From Sva-07 sp963710625 (GTDB taxonomy: Bacteria; Actinomycetota; Acidimicrobiia; Acidimicrobiales; Ilumatobacteraceae), in contig CAVQBG010000017.1 of assembly GCA_963710625.1 (NCBI GenBank), positions 62,001-126,000 of the forward strand: DNA of 64,000 nucleotides. Direction: 5' to 3'. Position numbers and translations under genes: made by a program. Within the stretch, counting starts at the first letter, position 1. Every line of letters starts with the position of its first letter. Shown here piece after piece: positions 41,097-49,864 of this stretch. The notes beneath the pieces were generated by a model, which saw nothing but the letters and a program-made list of their open reading frames with translations, was not told the DNA's origin and searched no databases.

Positions 41097-42367
41097 GACG
41101 CCCAGACGAGGTAGTCGTCACGCTCGGCGCCGACGCCGACCACCTTGACCGGCACCCCGACCTGCTCTTCGACGATCTCGATGAACCGCTTCGCTTCGGG
41201 CGGCAGCTGTCCCGGCTCACGCTTGTCGCTCAACACGCTGCCCCACCCGGGCAGGGTCTCGTAGACGGGCTCGACGTCGGCGATCAGCTCCGACCGGTCG
41301 GGATAGTGCTCGAGCAGCTCACCGTCGAGGCGGTAACCCGTGCAGATCTTGATCGTCTCGAACCCGTCGAGGATGTCGAGCTTCGTGAGGGCGAGCTCGG
41401 TGAGGCTGTTGAGGCGCACGGCCTGGCGCAGCATCACGCAGTCGAGCCAGCCGGCGCGGCGACGGCGGCCGGTGACCGTGCCGTATTCCTTGCCGACATC
41501 GACCAGCGTGTCGCCGTCGGCGTCGAACAGCTCGGTCGGGAACGGTCCGGCTCCGACACGGGTCGTGTAGGCCTTGGTGATCCCGACGATCCGGTCGATG
41601 TCGCGAGGCCCGAGTCCAGTGCCCACGCAGGCACCTCCCGCGGTCGGATTCGACGACGTGACGTAGGGATACGTGCCGTGGTCGAGATCGAGGAACGTGG
41701 CTTGCGCACCTTCGAGCAACACGTGGGTGCCCGCCGCGAGGGCGCCATGGAGCAGGCCGACCGTGTCACACACGAAGGGAGCGACGCGAGCACCGAGCTC
41801 GCCGAACCGTTCGACGATCTCGTCGACGTCGAGCGGGTCGCCACCGGCCTGTTCGATCAGCGTGTTCTCGGCGACGGCGCGCTCGCGTACCAGTCCGGCG
41901 AAACGATCGGCGTCGAGGACGTCGCCGACCCGGATGCCCACGCGACGCGACTTGTCGGCGTAGGCCGGCCCGATGCCCTTGAGCGTGGTCCCGATCTTGT
42001 CGTCGCCTCGCATCGCCTCGGCGATCGCATCGTGCGCCTGATGCCACGGAAAGATCAGGTGCGCCCGGCTCGACACCTTCAACTCGGCGCACGAGATGCC
42101 GCGCGCTTCGAGCATGTCGATCTCGTTGAAGAGTGTCGGGAGATCGACGACCACCCCGTTGGCGATCACCGGGACGACATGGTCGTAGAGGATCCCGGAG
42201 GGCACGAGCTGCAGGGCATACTTCTCACCACCGACCACCACGGTGTGACCCGCGTTGTGGCCACCCTGGTAGCGCACGACGTACGTGTGCTCCTTCGACA
42301 GCAGGTCGATGACCTTGGCTTTGCCCTCATCGCCCCACTGGGCTCCGACGACGACGGTGACGGGCAT
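41093..42367 (-). CDS. purA: Adenylosuccinate synthetase
   Basis: 424 aa from ATG 42367. GTP-dependent conversion of IMP and aspartate to adenylosuccinate. P-loop-like GAQWGDEGKAKVID, then GGHNAGHTVV, GIGPAYADKSRRVGI and the RRRRAGWLDCV IMP loop. A much longer open frame upstream overlaps the divergent Rieske gene and is not used. First gene of purA-purB. Confidence 0.96.
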   Translation of the reverse strand: MPVTVVVGAQWGDEGKAKVIDLLSKEHTYVVRYQGGHNAGHTVVVGGEKYALQLVPSGILYDHVVPVIANGVVVDLPTLFNEIDMLEARGISCAELKVSSRAHLIFPWHQAHDAIAEAMRGDDKIGTTLKGIGPAYADKSRRVGIRVGDVLDADRFAGLVRERAVAENTLIEQAGGDPLDVDEIVERFGELGARVAPFVCDTVGLLHGALAAGTHVLLEGAQATFLDLDHGTYPYVTSSNPTAGGACVGTGLGPRDIDRIVGITKAYTTRVGAGPFPTELFDADGDTLVDVGKEYGTVTGRRRRAGWLDCVMLRQAVRLNSLTELALTKLDILDGFETIKICTGYRLDGELLEHYPDRSELIADVEPVYETLPGWGSVLSDKREPGQLPPEAKRFIEIVEEQVGVPVKVVGVGAERDDYLVWAS

Positions 42368-42496
42368 GCACGCTCCCCTGATGGTGATTGGAACGTGTGG
42401 AGATGGTACTCCCGGCAGACCTCCCGCGCCGCTTTCGTTCGTACCGCACGATCCCGCAACACTGGGTCCGGCCGAACGATCGACCAGAGGAGCGTC

Positions 42497-43624
42497 ATGA
42501 CACCGTCCCCGCTGCTGTCCGCCGACGAGCAGGCCAAGGTCACCGCACCGCTCGAGGCCGCGTGGACACTGCCGCCACACGCCTACACCGACCCGGCCGT
42601 CTACGCGCGTGAGAGCGAGACCATCTTCCGGCAGGACTGGATCTGCGTCGCGCACGTCGATCAATTGCCTGACGCGCCCGGGCACCTCGCCGCCCGGCTC
42701 CACGACCATCCGATCGTGATCACGCGCGACGAGACCGGTCGGATCCGGGCGCTGTCGAACGTGTGCCTCCATCGAGCGATGCCGCTGGCCGACGGAGCAG
42801 GCACCGGGCGGTGGATGGTGTGCCCTTACCACCAGTGGTCCTACGGCCTGGATGGCGGAATGCACACGGCGCCGATGATGGAGGGTGCCGTCGACTTCGA
42901 CACCGCCGAGTGTCGGCTCCCGGCCCTGGCCGTCGAGGTCTGGGAGGGCTTCGTCTTCGTCTCGCTCGCACGGGAGCCGACACCGCTCGCGGCTCAGCTC
43001 GAACCGCTGCGCCGACGGATCGAGAACTACCGGCTGGGCGACCTGACCATCGCCCACACCATCGAGTTCGATTCGCCGTGGAACTGGAAGCTGCTGGTCG
43101 AGAACTTCATGGAGGCGTACCACCACATCGGACCCCACCGCGACACGTTCCAGCTGACGAACCCGGCGGCACGGTCACACGTCGTCGACAACGAGGGTGG
43201 ACCGTGGTCGCTGTTGTTGATGCCCGGCAACACCGACCTCGACGAGACCCCCGACCTGCAGTTCCTCCCAGGTCTCGAACGCGAACAGCGCGCCGACCTG
43301 CTCGCGTTCTGCGTCTTCCCGTACACCCTCGTCGCCACGACGGGAACCCTCGCCACGTGGTACCAGCTCGTCCCCCACGCGCACGATCGCATGACCCTGC
43401 GCATCCACATCCTGCTCGATGCCGACGTCGCCGCTGATCCCGCCACGGAGGAGGCGCTCGACCACCTCGTCGAGGGCGTCGCGTGGATCCACGGCGAGGA
43501 CATCCCGGTGAACGAGGGCCCGTGGAGCGGACTGCACTCCCCCCTCGCCACCCAGGGACGGCTGTCGCCGTACGAAGCCGCGATCTGGCAGCTCAACCAA
43601 CTCTGGCTCGATCGGGTGATGTGA
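42497..43624 (+). CDS. Rieske-type ring-hydroxylating oxygenase, catalytic subunit
   Basis: 375 aa from ATG 42497, with Shine-Dalgarno AGAGGAG. N-terminal [2Fe-2S] domain with C-x-H (about residues 90-92, VCLHRAMPL) and C-x2-H (about 109-112, CPYHQW). C-terminal domain has the mononuclear iron motif ENFMEAYHHIGPHRD with the bridging acidic and two His. The family hydroxylates aromatic rings or demethylates quaternary amines. Reductase partner is not adjacent. Divergent from purA. The GTGA at its end overlaps a possible 60-codon ORF. Confidence 0.88.
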   Translation: MTPSPLLSADEQAKVTAPLEAAWTLPPHAYTDPAVYARESETIFRQDWICVAHVDQLPDAPGHLAARLHDHPIVITRDETGRIRALSNVCLHRAMPLADGAGTGRWMVCPYHQWSYGLDGGMHTAPMMEGAVDFDTAECRLPALAVEVWEGFVFVSLAREPTPLAAQLEPLRRRIENYRLGDLTIAHTIEFDSPWNWKLLVENFMEAYHHIGPHRDTFQLTNPAARSHVVDNEGGPWSLLLMPGNTDLDETPDLQFLPGLEREQRADLLAFCVFPYTLVATTGTLATWYQLVPHAHDRMTLRIHILLDADVAADPATEEALDHLVEGVAWIHGEDIPVNEGPWSGLHSPLATQGRLSPYEAAIWQLNQLWLDRVM

Positions 43625-43803
43625 CGGAATCGAAGGAACCGGACCCGTCTGCGCACGTGATCTCGACGACGAAGGTGATCGGGGCCAGCCCCGTCATCGT
43701 GCTCGTTGCCCGACCGGGCGCACGAGGCGAGATCGAGCCAGCGAGTGAAGCCAGAAGCCATCGGCGATGGCGAGCAGGGTCGTGCATCGCGTCGGCCCGG
43801 TAG
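43621..43803 (+). CDS. Possible 60-aa small protein overlapping the Rieske stop
   Basis: GTG 43621 overlaps the Rieske stop as GTGA, the coupling pattern common in this window. Roughly the first 35 codons have the expected high third-position GC and encode TTKVIGASPVIVLVARPG. The remainder is Arg/Ala-rich and loses that bias. May be a genuine short gene, a decayed one or chance. Confidence 0.25.
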   Translation: MTESKEPDPSAHVISTTKVIGASPVIVLVARPGARGEIEPASEARSHRRWRAGSCIASAR

Positions 43804-43813
43804 CGTCGGCACG

Positions 43814-45136
43814 GTGAGCGTGATGCGCCGACAAGTGTGGAACCACATGGACGTCGCTGCCCGCGCCGCCCTCATGCGCCGTGGGATCGACGACATCTTC
43901 GACCCCGACCTGCGGCATTCGATCGGTCAGTTGATCGATGATGTACGCGAGCGAGGCGACGCCGCGGTGTGCGATGCGCTGGCCAGGTTCGACGGGATCG
44001 AGGTCGGACCCGACGGACTGCGGGTGAGCGCGGAGGAGTTCGAGCGCGCGGCCGTGACCCCCGACGTCGATGCCGCGCTCGACGATGCGATCGCGCACCT
44101 GCGGGCCTTCAACGAGGCGCAGATGGAACAGGCTCGTGACTGGTCGTTCGAGAGCGAGCCGGGTCTGGCCGTCGGCGAGAAGATCACGCCGATCACCTCA
44201 GCGGGGCTGTTCACACCGTCGGGCAAGGCGAGCTACCCGAGCGTGGCCTATCAACTCGCCGTACCGGCCGTCGTCGCCGGCGTGCCGTCGATCGCACTGG
44301 TCGTGCCGCCTGTCCCCGGCGGTTCCGGCGACGTCGATCCGGCCGTGCTGGTGGTGTGCCGCAAACTCGGCATCGCCGACGTCTTCCGAGTGAACGGCCC
44401 GGCCGGCATCGCCGCGCTCGGCTTCGGCACCGACACGATCCCCAAGGTCCGCAAGATCGTCGGGCCCGGCTCGCCGGCCGTCACCCTCGCCCAGGTCGAG
44501 ATGCAGCGCCACGGCGTGGCGACGATGATGCTGCTCGGCCCCACCGAGAGCCTCGTGGTCGCCGACGACAGCGCCGACCCCGTACTGCTGGCCGCCGATC
44601 TCCTGATCGAGGCCGAACACGGCACGGACAGCACCGTGGTGCTGCTCACCGACTCGGTGGGGCTCGCCGATGCCGTGGACGCAGCACTCGAACGACAGCT
44701 CGCTGGGCTCGCCGAGGTACGCGCCACGGCGGCGAGAGCCTCGCTCGGCCCGAACGGTGGCTGCGTCCTCGTCGACTCGCTCGACATCGCGGTCGGCATC
44801 GCCAACGAGTTCGCACCCGAGCACCTCCAGGTCGCCGTCGCCGATGCGGCGGTCGACGAGGTCGTCGAGGGCCTGGTCAACGCCGGCGAGATCCTGGTGG
44901 GTCAGCACACGCCGTTCAGCGCGGCGAACTTCGTGATCGGCTGCCCGGCCTCACTGCCGACGTCGGGGTTCGCCCACGTGTCGTCCGGCATCACCGCCGA
45001 CACGTTCCTGAAGCGCACGGCGATCGCGCGCGCCGATGCCCGAGCGCTCACACGCATGGCACCGTCGGTGTTGGCCCTCGCCGACCACGAAGGGTTCCCG
45101 GCCCACGGCGACGCGCTCCGCCTGCGCCAGCGCTGA
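43814..45136 (+). CDS. Histidinol dehydrogenase-family protein
   Basis: 440 aa from GTG 43814, 7 bp after TAGCGT (-10-like). The fold is clear: PSGKASYPSVAYQLAVPAVV, GTDTIPKVRKIVGPGSP, AEHGTDSTVVLLTDS, APEHLQVA (Glu-His catalytic pair) and GQHTPFSAANFVIG. In biosynthetic HisD the second zinc shell includes Gln in QAEHD; here it is Glu (IEAEHG). Other his genes are absent. It could be a true HisD or a paralog such as sulfopropanediol dehydrogenase (HpsN-type); I favour a paralog moderately. Confidence 0.75.
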   Translation: MSVMRRQVWNHMDVAARAALMRRGIDDIFDPDLRHSIGQLIDDVRERGDAAVCDALARFDGIEVGPDGLRVSAEEFERAAVTPDVDAALDDAIAHLRAFNEAQMEQARDWSFESEPGLAVGEKITPITSAGLFTPSGKASYPSVAYQLAVPAVVAGVPSIALVVPPVPGGSGDVDPAVLVVCRKLGIADVFRVNGPAGIAALGFGTDTIPKVRKIVGPGSPAVTLAQVEMQRHGVATMMLLGPTESLVVADDSADPVLLAADLLIEAEHGTDSTVVLLTDSVGLADAVDAALERQLAGLAEVRATAARASLGPNGGCVLVDSLDIAVGIANEFAPEHLQVAVADAAVDEVVEGLVNAGEILVGQHTPFSAANFVIGCPASLPTSGFAHVSSGITADTFLKRTAIARADARALTRMAPSVLALADHEGFPAHGDALRLRQR

Positions 45137-45149
45137 CCGTGGCGGTCGG

Positions 45150-46436
45150 TCAGACGCCTTCCGCGCACGCGGCCTCGGCCGCCTCCTGGGACGAGCGCTC
45201 CACCTGGTCGATCAGCCGATCGACCCAACGCTCGGAGAATCCACCGAGCACCGCCCAGAAGTAGGCGGACCGAGCGTTCACGTTCACCAGGTCCTGCACC
45301 CCGGCCTGCAGGAGCACCACGAGCAGCAAACCGACGACTCCACCGAACGCGAGTCTCAACAACACGAGTTGCAGCGGGTTCACCACCTCGGAGATCGACG
45401 CCGATCTCGAGGAGTTCCGCGTGAACAGCACGTACGACACGGCGGCCCCGGTGATCGCGAGTCCCACGATGGTCAGGTAGTTGCCGATGCCGCCGAGCGC
45501 GTCGTCGGGGTTCGACGACGGCGTGGTCACCAGCACGCCGATGGCGCCCAGGACGAGTGCCCCGAACAGCGTGAAGCCGCGATACAGCAGCCCTCGACCC
45601 CCCTCGACCAATCGCCGATCGAGCTCGGCGAGGTACCGGTTCTTCGTCTGGCGCATCGCCCAGACCTCACTGCGCAGTTCCTCGATGTCGGTCGAATCGT
45701 CGTCGGCGAACTCGCGACCGCTGATGTTGGCTCGTTCGACCAGCAGACTCCGTCGGTCGAGGCCCTCGAGCATCTCGGTCTGCGCGGCGCGCAGCAGCTG
45801 CCAACCGTCGGAGATCCGCCGCTGTTCCAGTGCGAAGCCGGCATCGTGGATCAATCCCATCGCCGCGATCGCCCACCCCTGCTGGTAGGCGTCTTCGTCC
45901 CGAACGACCGAGTCGATCCGACGGGCGGCGATCGTCAGCTCGGTCCGGAGATGGCCCTCGGAGGCCGACGGTCGAACCAGGTGTCGTCCCGCGCCACGCA
46001 GGCCGCTGATCAGCTCGGCGCCGACCAGCGTGGTGGTCGCCACGACCGATCCGGCGGCGCTCGCTCCCTCCTGCTCTGCCGACTCGACCTCGGCGACGTT
46101 CTCGAGTGCTGCACCGCGCACGACGTCGGCTGCGGAGGTGGACTCGCTGTGCGTCGTCGACGCGACCGCGTCGTCCGGCGCCGAATCGTCGATCGGCGTC
46201 GCGCTGTCCGACGCGACATCGTCCGGCGACACGGCGTCCGACACGTCGTCCGGCGACCCCGCTGCCGGCACGTCGCGATCGACCTCCTGGCCCGCGCTCA
46301 CGACAGGCACCTGTTGGGTGCGACCGACCGTGTCGATGACGGCGGGCACGGTGCCGCCGTCCGTCGGGTCGATGCGTCCGGATGAGACGACGGTGCGGCG
46401 GGGGGACAAGCGAGTCCTGATGCGAGAGAGTTCCAC
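45150..46436 (-). CDS. Membrane protein with disordered N-terminus and coiled middle
   Basis: 428 aa from GTG 46436; a further-upstream start would run through the hairpin at 46447. Residues 1-110 are disordered and Asp/Ser/Thr/Ala-rich (SPDDVSDAVSPDDVASDSA repeats). The middle (about 130-290) is helical and charged (TKNRYLAELDRRLVEGG). Four hydrophobic segments follow (e.g. GFTLFGALVLGAIGVLV, LTIVGLAITGAAVSYVLF and LAFGGVVGLLLVVLLQAGV). The closing YFWAVLGGFSERWVDRLIDQ suggests a soluble C-terminal helix. Family not recognised. Its stop lies tail to tail with the HisD-family gene, 13 bp apart. Confidence 0.55.
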   Translation of the reverse strand: MELSRIRTRLSPRRTVVSSGRIDPTDGGTVPAVIDTVGRTQQVPVVSAGQEVDRDVPAAGSPDDVSDAVSPDDVASDSATPIDDSAPDDAVASTTHSESTSAADVVRGAALENVAEVESAEQEGASAAGSVVATTTLVGAELISGLRGAGRHLVRPSASEGHLRTELTIAARRIDSVVRDEDAYQQGWAIAAMGLIHDAGFALEQRRISDGWQLLRAAQTEMLEGLDRRSLLVERANISGREFADDDSTDIEELRSEVWAMRQTKNRYLAELDRRLVEGGRGLLYRGFTLFGALVLGAIGVLVTTPSSNPDDALGGIGNYLTIVGLAITGAAVSYVLFTRNSSRSASISEVVNPLQLVLLRLAFGGVVGLLLVVLLQAGVQDLVNVNARSAYFWAVLGGFSERWVDRLIDQVERSSQEAAEAACAEGV

Positions 46437-46446
46437 ACCCGAATCC

Positions 46447-46488
46447 TGCCTGGATCGTCGCGCTGCTCGCGCACATCCAGGCATTTTT
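46447..46488 (+). terminator. Intrinsic-terminator-like hairpin with U-tract on the plus strand
   Basis: TGCCTGGAT (46447-46455) pairs with ATCCAGGCA (46475-46483) and is followed by TTTTT; an inner GCG/CGC stem is present. It points rightward, yet both flanking genes are on the minus strand, so it would stop antisense transcripts. Its minus-strand reading shares 17 nt (CCGAAAAATGCCTGGAT) with the hairpin at 14877. Confidence 0.6.
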
Positions 46489-46502
46489 CGGGGTTGGCGG
46501 GG

Positions 46503-46889
46503 TCAGGCGGTGACGAGGACGAGGCAGAACGGGTGGCCGGCGGGGTCGATCATCACCCGGAACTCGTCGGGGCTCGGCTGCGTCTCGGCCTTGAGCGCGC
46601 CGAGTCGGAGCACCGCCGCTTCGGCGCCGTCGAGGTTCACGACGTCGATGTCGATGTGCCCCTGCTGCGGGCGATCCCCGCCAGGCCAGGTGGGCGGCCG
46701 ATGGTCGTCGATCTCCTGGAAGGCCAGCCGCCCGGTGGGTGTGTGGAGTTCGACCCAGCCCTCGTCGTCACCCGGCACGAGGTCACCGCCGATGATCGAC
46801 GAGTAGAAGTCGGCCAGGCCGAGCGCGTCCGAACAGTCGAACGCCGTCAGGCCGAGGCGGCCGATCGAGGTGGGGGACCCGTCGCTCAT
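46503..46889 (-). CDS. VOC-family (glyoxalase/bleomycin-resistance fold) protein
   Basis: 128 aa from ATG 46889. Paired beta-alpha-beta-beta-beta modules: LGLTAFDCSDALGLADFYSS opens the first, HIDIDVVNLDGAEAAVLRLG the second, and MIDPAGHPFCLV closes with the DPxGxxF/C pattern typical of VOC. Such proteins bind metal and a small ligand, acting as lyases, dioxygenases or drug binders. It starts 32 bp after the TetR stop and may belong to the same transcript. Ligand unknown. Confidence 0.75.
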   Translation of the reverse strand: MSDGSPTSIGRLGLTAFDCSDALGLADFYSSIIGGDLVPGDDEGWVELHTPTGRLAFQEIDDHRPPTWPGGDRPQQGHIDIDVVNLDGAEAAVLRLGALKAETQPSPDEFRVMIDPAGHPFCLVLVTA

Positions 46890-46921
46890 CGGCAGGACCC
46901 TACGGCACGGCCCGCGACGGC

Positions 46922-47500
46922 TCAGACCGACGGCAGCACGGTGTGCAACAACCTCGCGAGGAAGGCGTCGTCGAGCGGCGCGTGCGTCAGCAGCCGGCGA
47001 TACATGAACGCACCGATCAGCGCATCGATGACGGTGTCGAGATCGGCGTCGTCGGCCAGCTCGCCTCGCTCGACGCCGCGACGGAGGATCGTGTTCAGCG
47101 GTTGTCGCCGATGCCGAACCCATTCGTCGAGCGACTCACGCAGCGCTGCATCCCGTGCAGCGGCCGAGATCAGGTCGGGCAGCACGTCGCTCGTCCGGCC
47201 GGTCTCCATGCGCCGGCCGAGTTCTCGGAGGTACACCACGAGGTCGCCGCGAAGCGACCCGGTGTCGACGAGATCGAACGGGCGGATCGCGTGCGCCAGC
47301 GCGTCGAGCACGAGCGCCTCCTTCGACCGCCACCGCCGGTAGATCGTGGTCTTCGAGACACCGGCTCGCTGTGCGAGGTCGTCCATCGACATCCCGTTGA
47401 TGCCGACCTCGCCGGCGAGCTGGAGCGCCGCCTCGAGCAGGGCTTCGTCGACCCCAGCCGAGCGGGGTCGGCCCGGGCGCCTCGCCGTTGCGGTCGCCAC
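46922..47500 (-). CDS. TetR-family repressor
   Basis: 192 aa from GTG 47500, 2 bp after the MFS stop. N-terminal HTH: LLEAALQLAGEVGINGMSMDD, then AQRAGVSKTTIYRRWRSKEAL. The C-terminal ligand domain ends LIGAFMYRRLLTHAPLDD, a tetR_C_16-like pattern. Cotranscribed with the efflux pump, so it very probably autoregulates the pair through the imperfect palindrome at 48977-49005 upstream of the MFS start. Confidence 0.88.
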   Translation of the reverse strand: MATATARRPGRPRSAGVDEALLEAALQLAGEVGINGMSMDDLAQRAGVSKTTIYRRWRSKEALVLDALAHAIRPFDLVDTGSLRGDLVVYLRELGRRMETGRTSDVLPDLISAAARDAALRESLDEWVRHRRQPLNTILRRGVERGELADDADLDTVIDALIGAFMYRRLLTHAPLDDAFLARLLHTVLPSV

Positions 47501-47502
47501 GA

Positions 47503-48963
47503 TCAGTTCCCGACGACCGGGCCTGCGAGCGGGTCCGATCCGGCGGCGGGATCGGTGACCGCCAGCAGGTCGGGGGAGGTGGCGTGCGAGGGCAGGAACC
47601 TCCACGCCATCACGGCGGCGAAGACGATGACGACGGCGAGGTCGAGGATCCGCTGCGAATACACGCTGGTGACCACACTGCCGATCACGGCGACGCCGAG
47701 AGCGCCGCCGACCTGGCGGGTCGTGTCATTGATCGCCGATCCGACACCGGCCTTGGCACGCGGGAGTGACCCCATCACCGACTCGGTCGCCGGCGCCATC
47801 GTCATCCCCATGCCGGCCGCCATCACGACGAAGTAGCCGATCGCCAGGGGATACGGGGAGTCGGATGCAATCGTCGAGAGCAGCGTCAAGCCGGTGGCCA
47901 CCAGGACGAGCCCGAGTGTCACGATCCGCTTGGTGCCCTGCCGCTCGACGAACCGGGCCGACAGCGCCGCCACGATCATCATCGTGGCGGCATAGGGGAG
48001 CAGCCGGACACCGGCCTCGAGCGGGGAGTAGCCGTGCACGAGCTGCCAGTACTGGGTCATCAGCAACAGCGAGCCGAACATGGCGAAGAAGACCAGCGTG
48101 ATCGTGCCGCTTCCTGCGCTGAAACGGGCGTTGCGGAACACCGACAGGTCGAGCATCGGGTGCGACGTCGTGCGCTCCCAGAAGATGAAGGTCGTCAACA
48201 GCACCAGTGCGACGGCGAAGGCGCCGACGACCATCGGGTCGGTCCACCCCTTCACCGGTCCCTCGATGATCCCGAACAGCAGCGACGTCAGCCCGAAGAA
48301 CGACAGCAGTGCGCCGAGCGGATCGATCCGTCCCTGTTCCGGATCGCGCGACGTGGGGATGAGGAACGCGCCGAGCACGAGCGCTGTCACGCCGATCGGG
48401 ATGTTGACCCAGAACACCGACTGCCACGAGAAGTGCTCGAGCAGGAAGCCGCCCGTGATCGGGCCGATCGCCACGGCAAGACCGGAGAAGCCGGCCCAGA
48501 CGGCGATCGCTCGTGCCCGTTCGCGCGGGTCGCGGAACACGTTCGTGAGGATCGAGAGCGTGGCGGGCATGATCAGTGCGCCACCGATTCCCATGAACGC
48601 TCGCGTGGCGATCAGCCCGTCGGCAGTCGTCGACATCGCTGCCGCGGCCGATCCGATGCCGAACAACACGATGCCGAGCTGGAGTGCCCCTTTGCGTCCG
48701 TAGCGGTCCGACAGGCTGCCGGTGGTGAGGAGGAGTCCGGCGAACACCAGCACGTAGGCGTCGACGATCCACTGGATCTGGCTGTTGGTGGCGCCCAGGT
48801 CGACGATCAGCGAGGGGATCGCGACGTTGAGGATCGTGTTGTCCATCACGATGATCAGCAGGCTCATGCAGAGCACTCCGAGGATCCACCACCGGCGCTC
48901 GTGGACCGCGGGGTCGATGTCGTCGTCGTGGGCGACCGCCCGGGCGGTCTGTTCGCTCGTGAT
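47503..48963 (-). CDS. MFS drug/H+ antiporter (DHA2, EmrB/QacA-type) with probable non-canonical start
   Basis: 486 aa if it starts at ATC 48963 (457 aa if from GTG 48876). 14-helix DHA2 protein: MDNTILNVAIPSL (motif D1), LSDRYGRKGALQLG (motif A), GFSGLAVAIGPITGGFLLE (motif C). Reading upstream of GTG 48876 in frame gives a normal DHA2 cytoplasmic start, TSEQTARAVAH...ERRWWILGVLC, and helix 1 would be cut by the GTG start. No ATG/GTG/TTG exists further up, but ATC at 48963 has GGGGAG 6 nt before it. Efflux substrate unknown; regulated by the adjoining TetR protein. Confidence 0.8.
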   Translation of the reverse strand: MTSEQTARAVAHDDDIDPAVHERRWWILGVLCMSLLIIVMDNTILNVAIPSLIVDLGATNSQIQWIVDAYVLVFAGLLLTTGSLSDRYGRKGALQLGIVLFGIGSAAAAMSTTADGLIATRAFMGIGGALIMPATLSILTNVFRDPRERARAIAVWAGFSGLAVAIGPITGGFLLEHFSWQSVFWVNIPIGVTALVLGAFLIPTSRDPEQGRIDPLGALLSFFGLTSLLFGIIEGPVKGWTDPMVVGAFAVALVLLTTFIFWERTTSHPMLDLSVFRNARFSAGSGTITLVFFAMFGSLLLMTQYWQLVHGYSPLEAGVRLLPYAATMMIVAALSARFVERQGTKRIVTLGLVLVATGLTLLSTIASDSPYPLAIGYFVVMAAGMGMTMAPATESVMGSLPRAKAGVGSAINDTTRQVGGALGVAVIGSVVTSVYSQRILDLAVVIVFAAVMAWRFLPSHATSPDLLAVTDPAAGSDPLAGPVVGN

Positions 48964-48976
48964 TCCGTGCTCCCCA

Positions 48977-49005
48977 TTTCGAAACGGTACGGTCCGGTAT
49001 CGAAA
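48977..49005. promoter_or_regulatory. Imperfect palindrome, candidate TetR operator
   Basis: Ends TTTCGA and TCGAAA bracket a 17-bp centre. Comparing the two strands, 12 of the first 16 positions agree. It overlaps the promoter region of the MFS-TetR pair (start at 48963) and lies about 100 bp ahead of the divergent response-regulator gene. Confidence 0.5.
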
Positions 49006-49103
49006 GTCGGGAAGCCAGCCGTTCCACCACGATGTCCGGCGGGCGTCGAGCCGAGTTCGACCAGGGGCTCAAGGTGACCCGTATCGGACCCGATGACCAG
49101 GTG

Positions 49104-49859
49104 ATGGAATCGACTCTTCGCGCACACGGCGGTACGACGGTTCACCCGTTCACGACCGCAGTGCTCCTCGTCGAGGACGACGATCGGATCAGCGAACCGT
49201 TGATCCGCGTGCTGCGCTCCGAGGGCTTCGACGTCGAACACGTCGCCGGCGGGCAGGCGGCGATCGAGTCGGTCGCCGCGCAGCGACCCGACCTCGTCCT
49301 GCTCGACCTCACGCTTCCGGATGTCGACGGCCTCGACGTGTGCCGCAGGGTTCGTTCCGAGCACCCCGACCTCCCGATCATCATGCTGACCGCACGCGCG
49401 GAGGAGATGGACGTGATCGTCGGGCTGAACGCAGGGGCCGACGACTACGTGGCCAAACCGTTCCGGCTCGCCGAACTCGTCGCCCGGATCCGCGCCCGGC
49501 TCCGCATCGCCGAACACGCCGGCGCCGGCCCGACGAACAGCCACTTGACCGGCGCGAACATCGACCTCGACGTCGAGGCACGACGCTGCTTCGTGACCGA
49601 CGACGGCCGACGCTCCGAGATCGAACTCACCACGAAGGAGTTCGATCTCCTGCAACTCCTGATGAGTCAGCCGGGCGTCACCCTGAAACGCGAGCACATC
49701 ATGAGCACGGTGTGGGACGAGAACTGGTGGGGTTCGACCCGCACGCTCGACACCCACACGTCCACGTTGCGTCGCAAGATCCTCGACCACACGGATCCGC
49801 CGTCGAAGATCGTGACGGTGCGCGGCGTGGGCTTCAGATTCGAACCGAACGGCGGCTGA
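49104..49859 (+). CDS. OmpR/PhoB-family response regulator
   Basis: 251 aa if from ATG 49104; GTG 49074 or ATG 49032 would lengthen a non-conserved lead. Receiver domain: LLVEDDDRISEPLIRVL, phosphoacceptor Asp (about residue 67, in VLLDLTLPDVDG), Thr in IIMLTARAE, and Lys in DDYVAKPF. C-terminal winged helix ends ELTTKEFDLLQLLMSQPG and VRGVGFRFEPNG. The adjoining histidine kinase (5 bp downstream) is its partner. Divergent from the efflux operon; whether it regulates it is unknown. Confidence 0.9.
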   Translation: MESTLRAHGGTTVHPFTTAVLLVEDDDRISEPLIRVLRSEGFDVEHVAGGQAAIESVAAQRPDLVLLDLTLPDVDGLDVCRRVRSEHPDLPIIMLTARAEEMDVIVGLNAGADDYVAKPFRLAELVARIRARLRIAEHAGAGPTNSHLTGANIDLDVEARRCFVTDDGRRSEIELTTKEFDLLQLLMSQPGVTLKREHIMSTVWDENWWGSTRTLDTHTSTLRRKILDHTDPPSKIVTVRGVGFRFEPNGG

Positions 49860-49864
49860 CGCCG

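Noticed and set aside
41093..43138. 681-aa version of purA
   Set aside because: The extra 257 residues overlap the divergent Rieske gene and are not PurA-like; PurA begins at ATG 42367.
46490..46502. Real promoter or gene for the plus-strand terminator at 46447
   Set aside because: No plus-strand gene ends there; the upstream plus-strand sequence is antisense to the membrane-protein gene.
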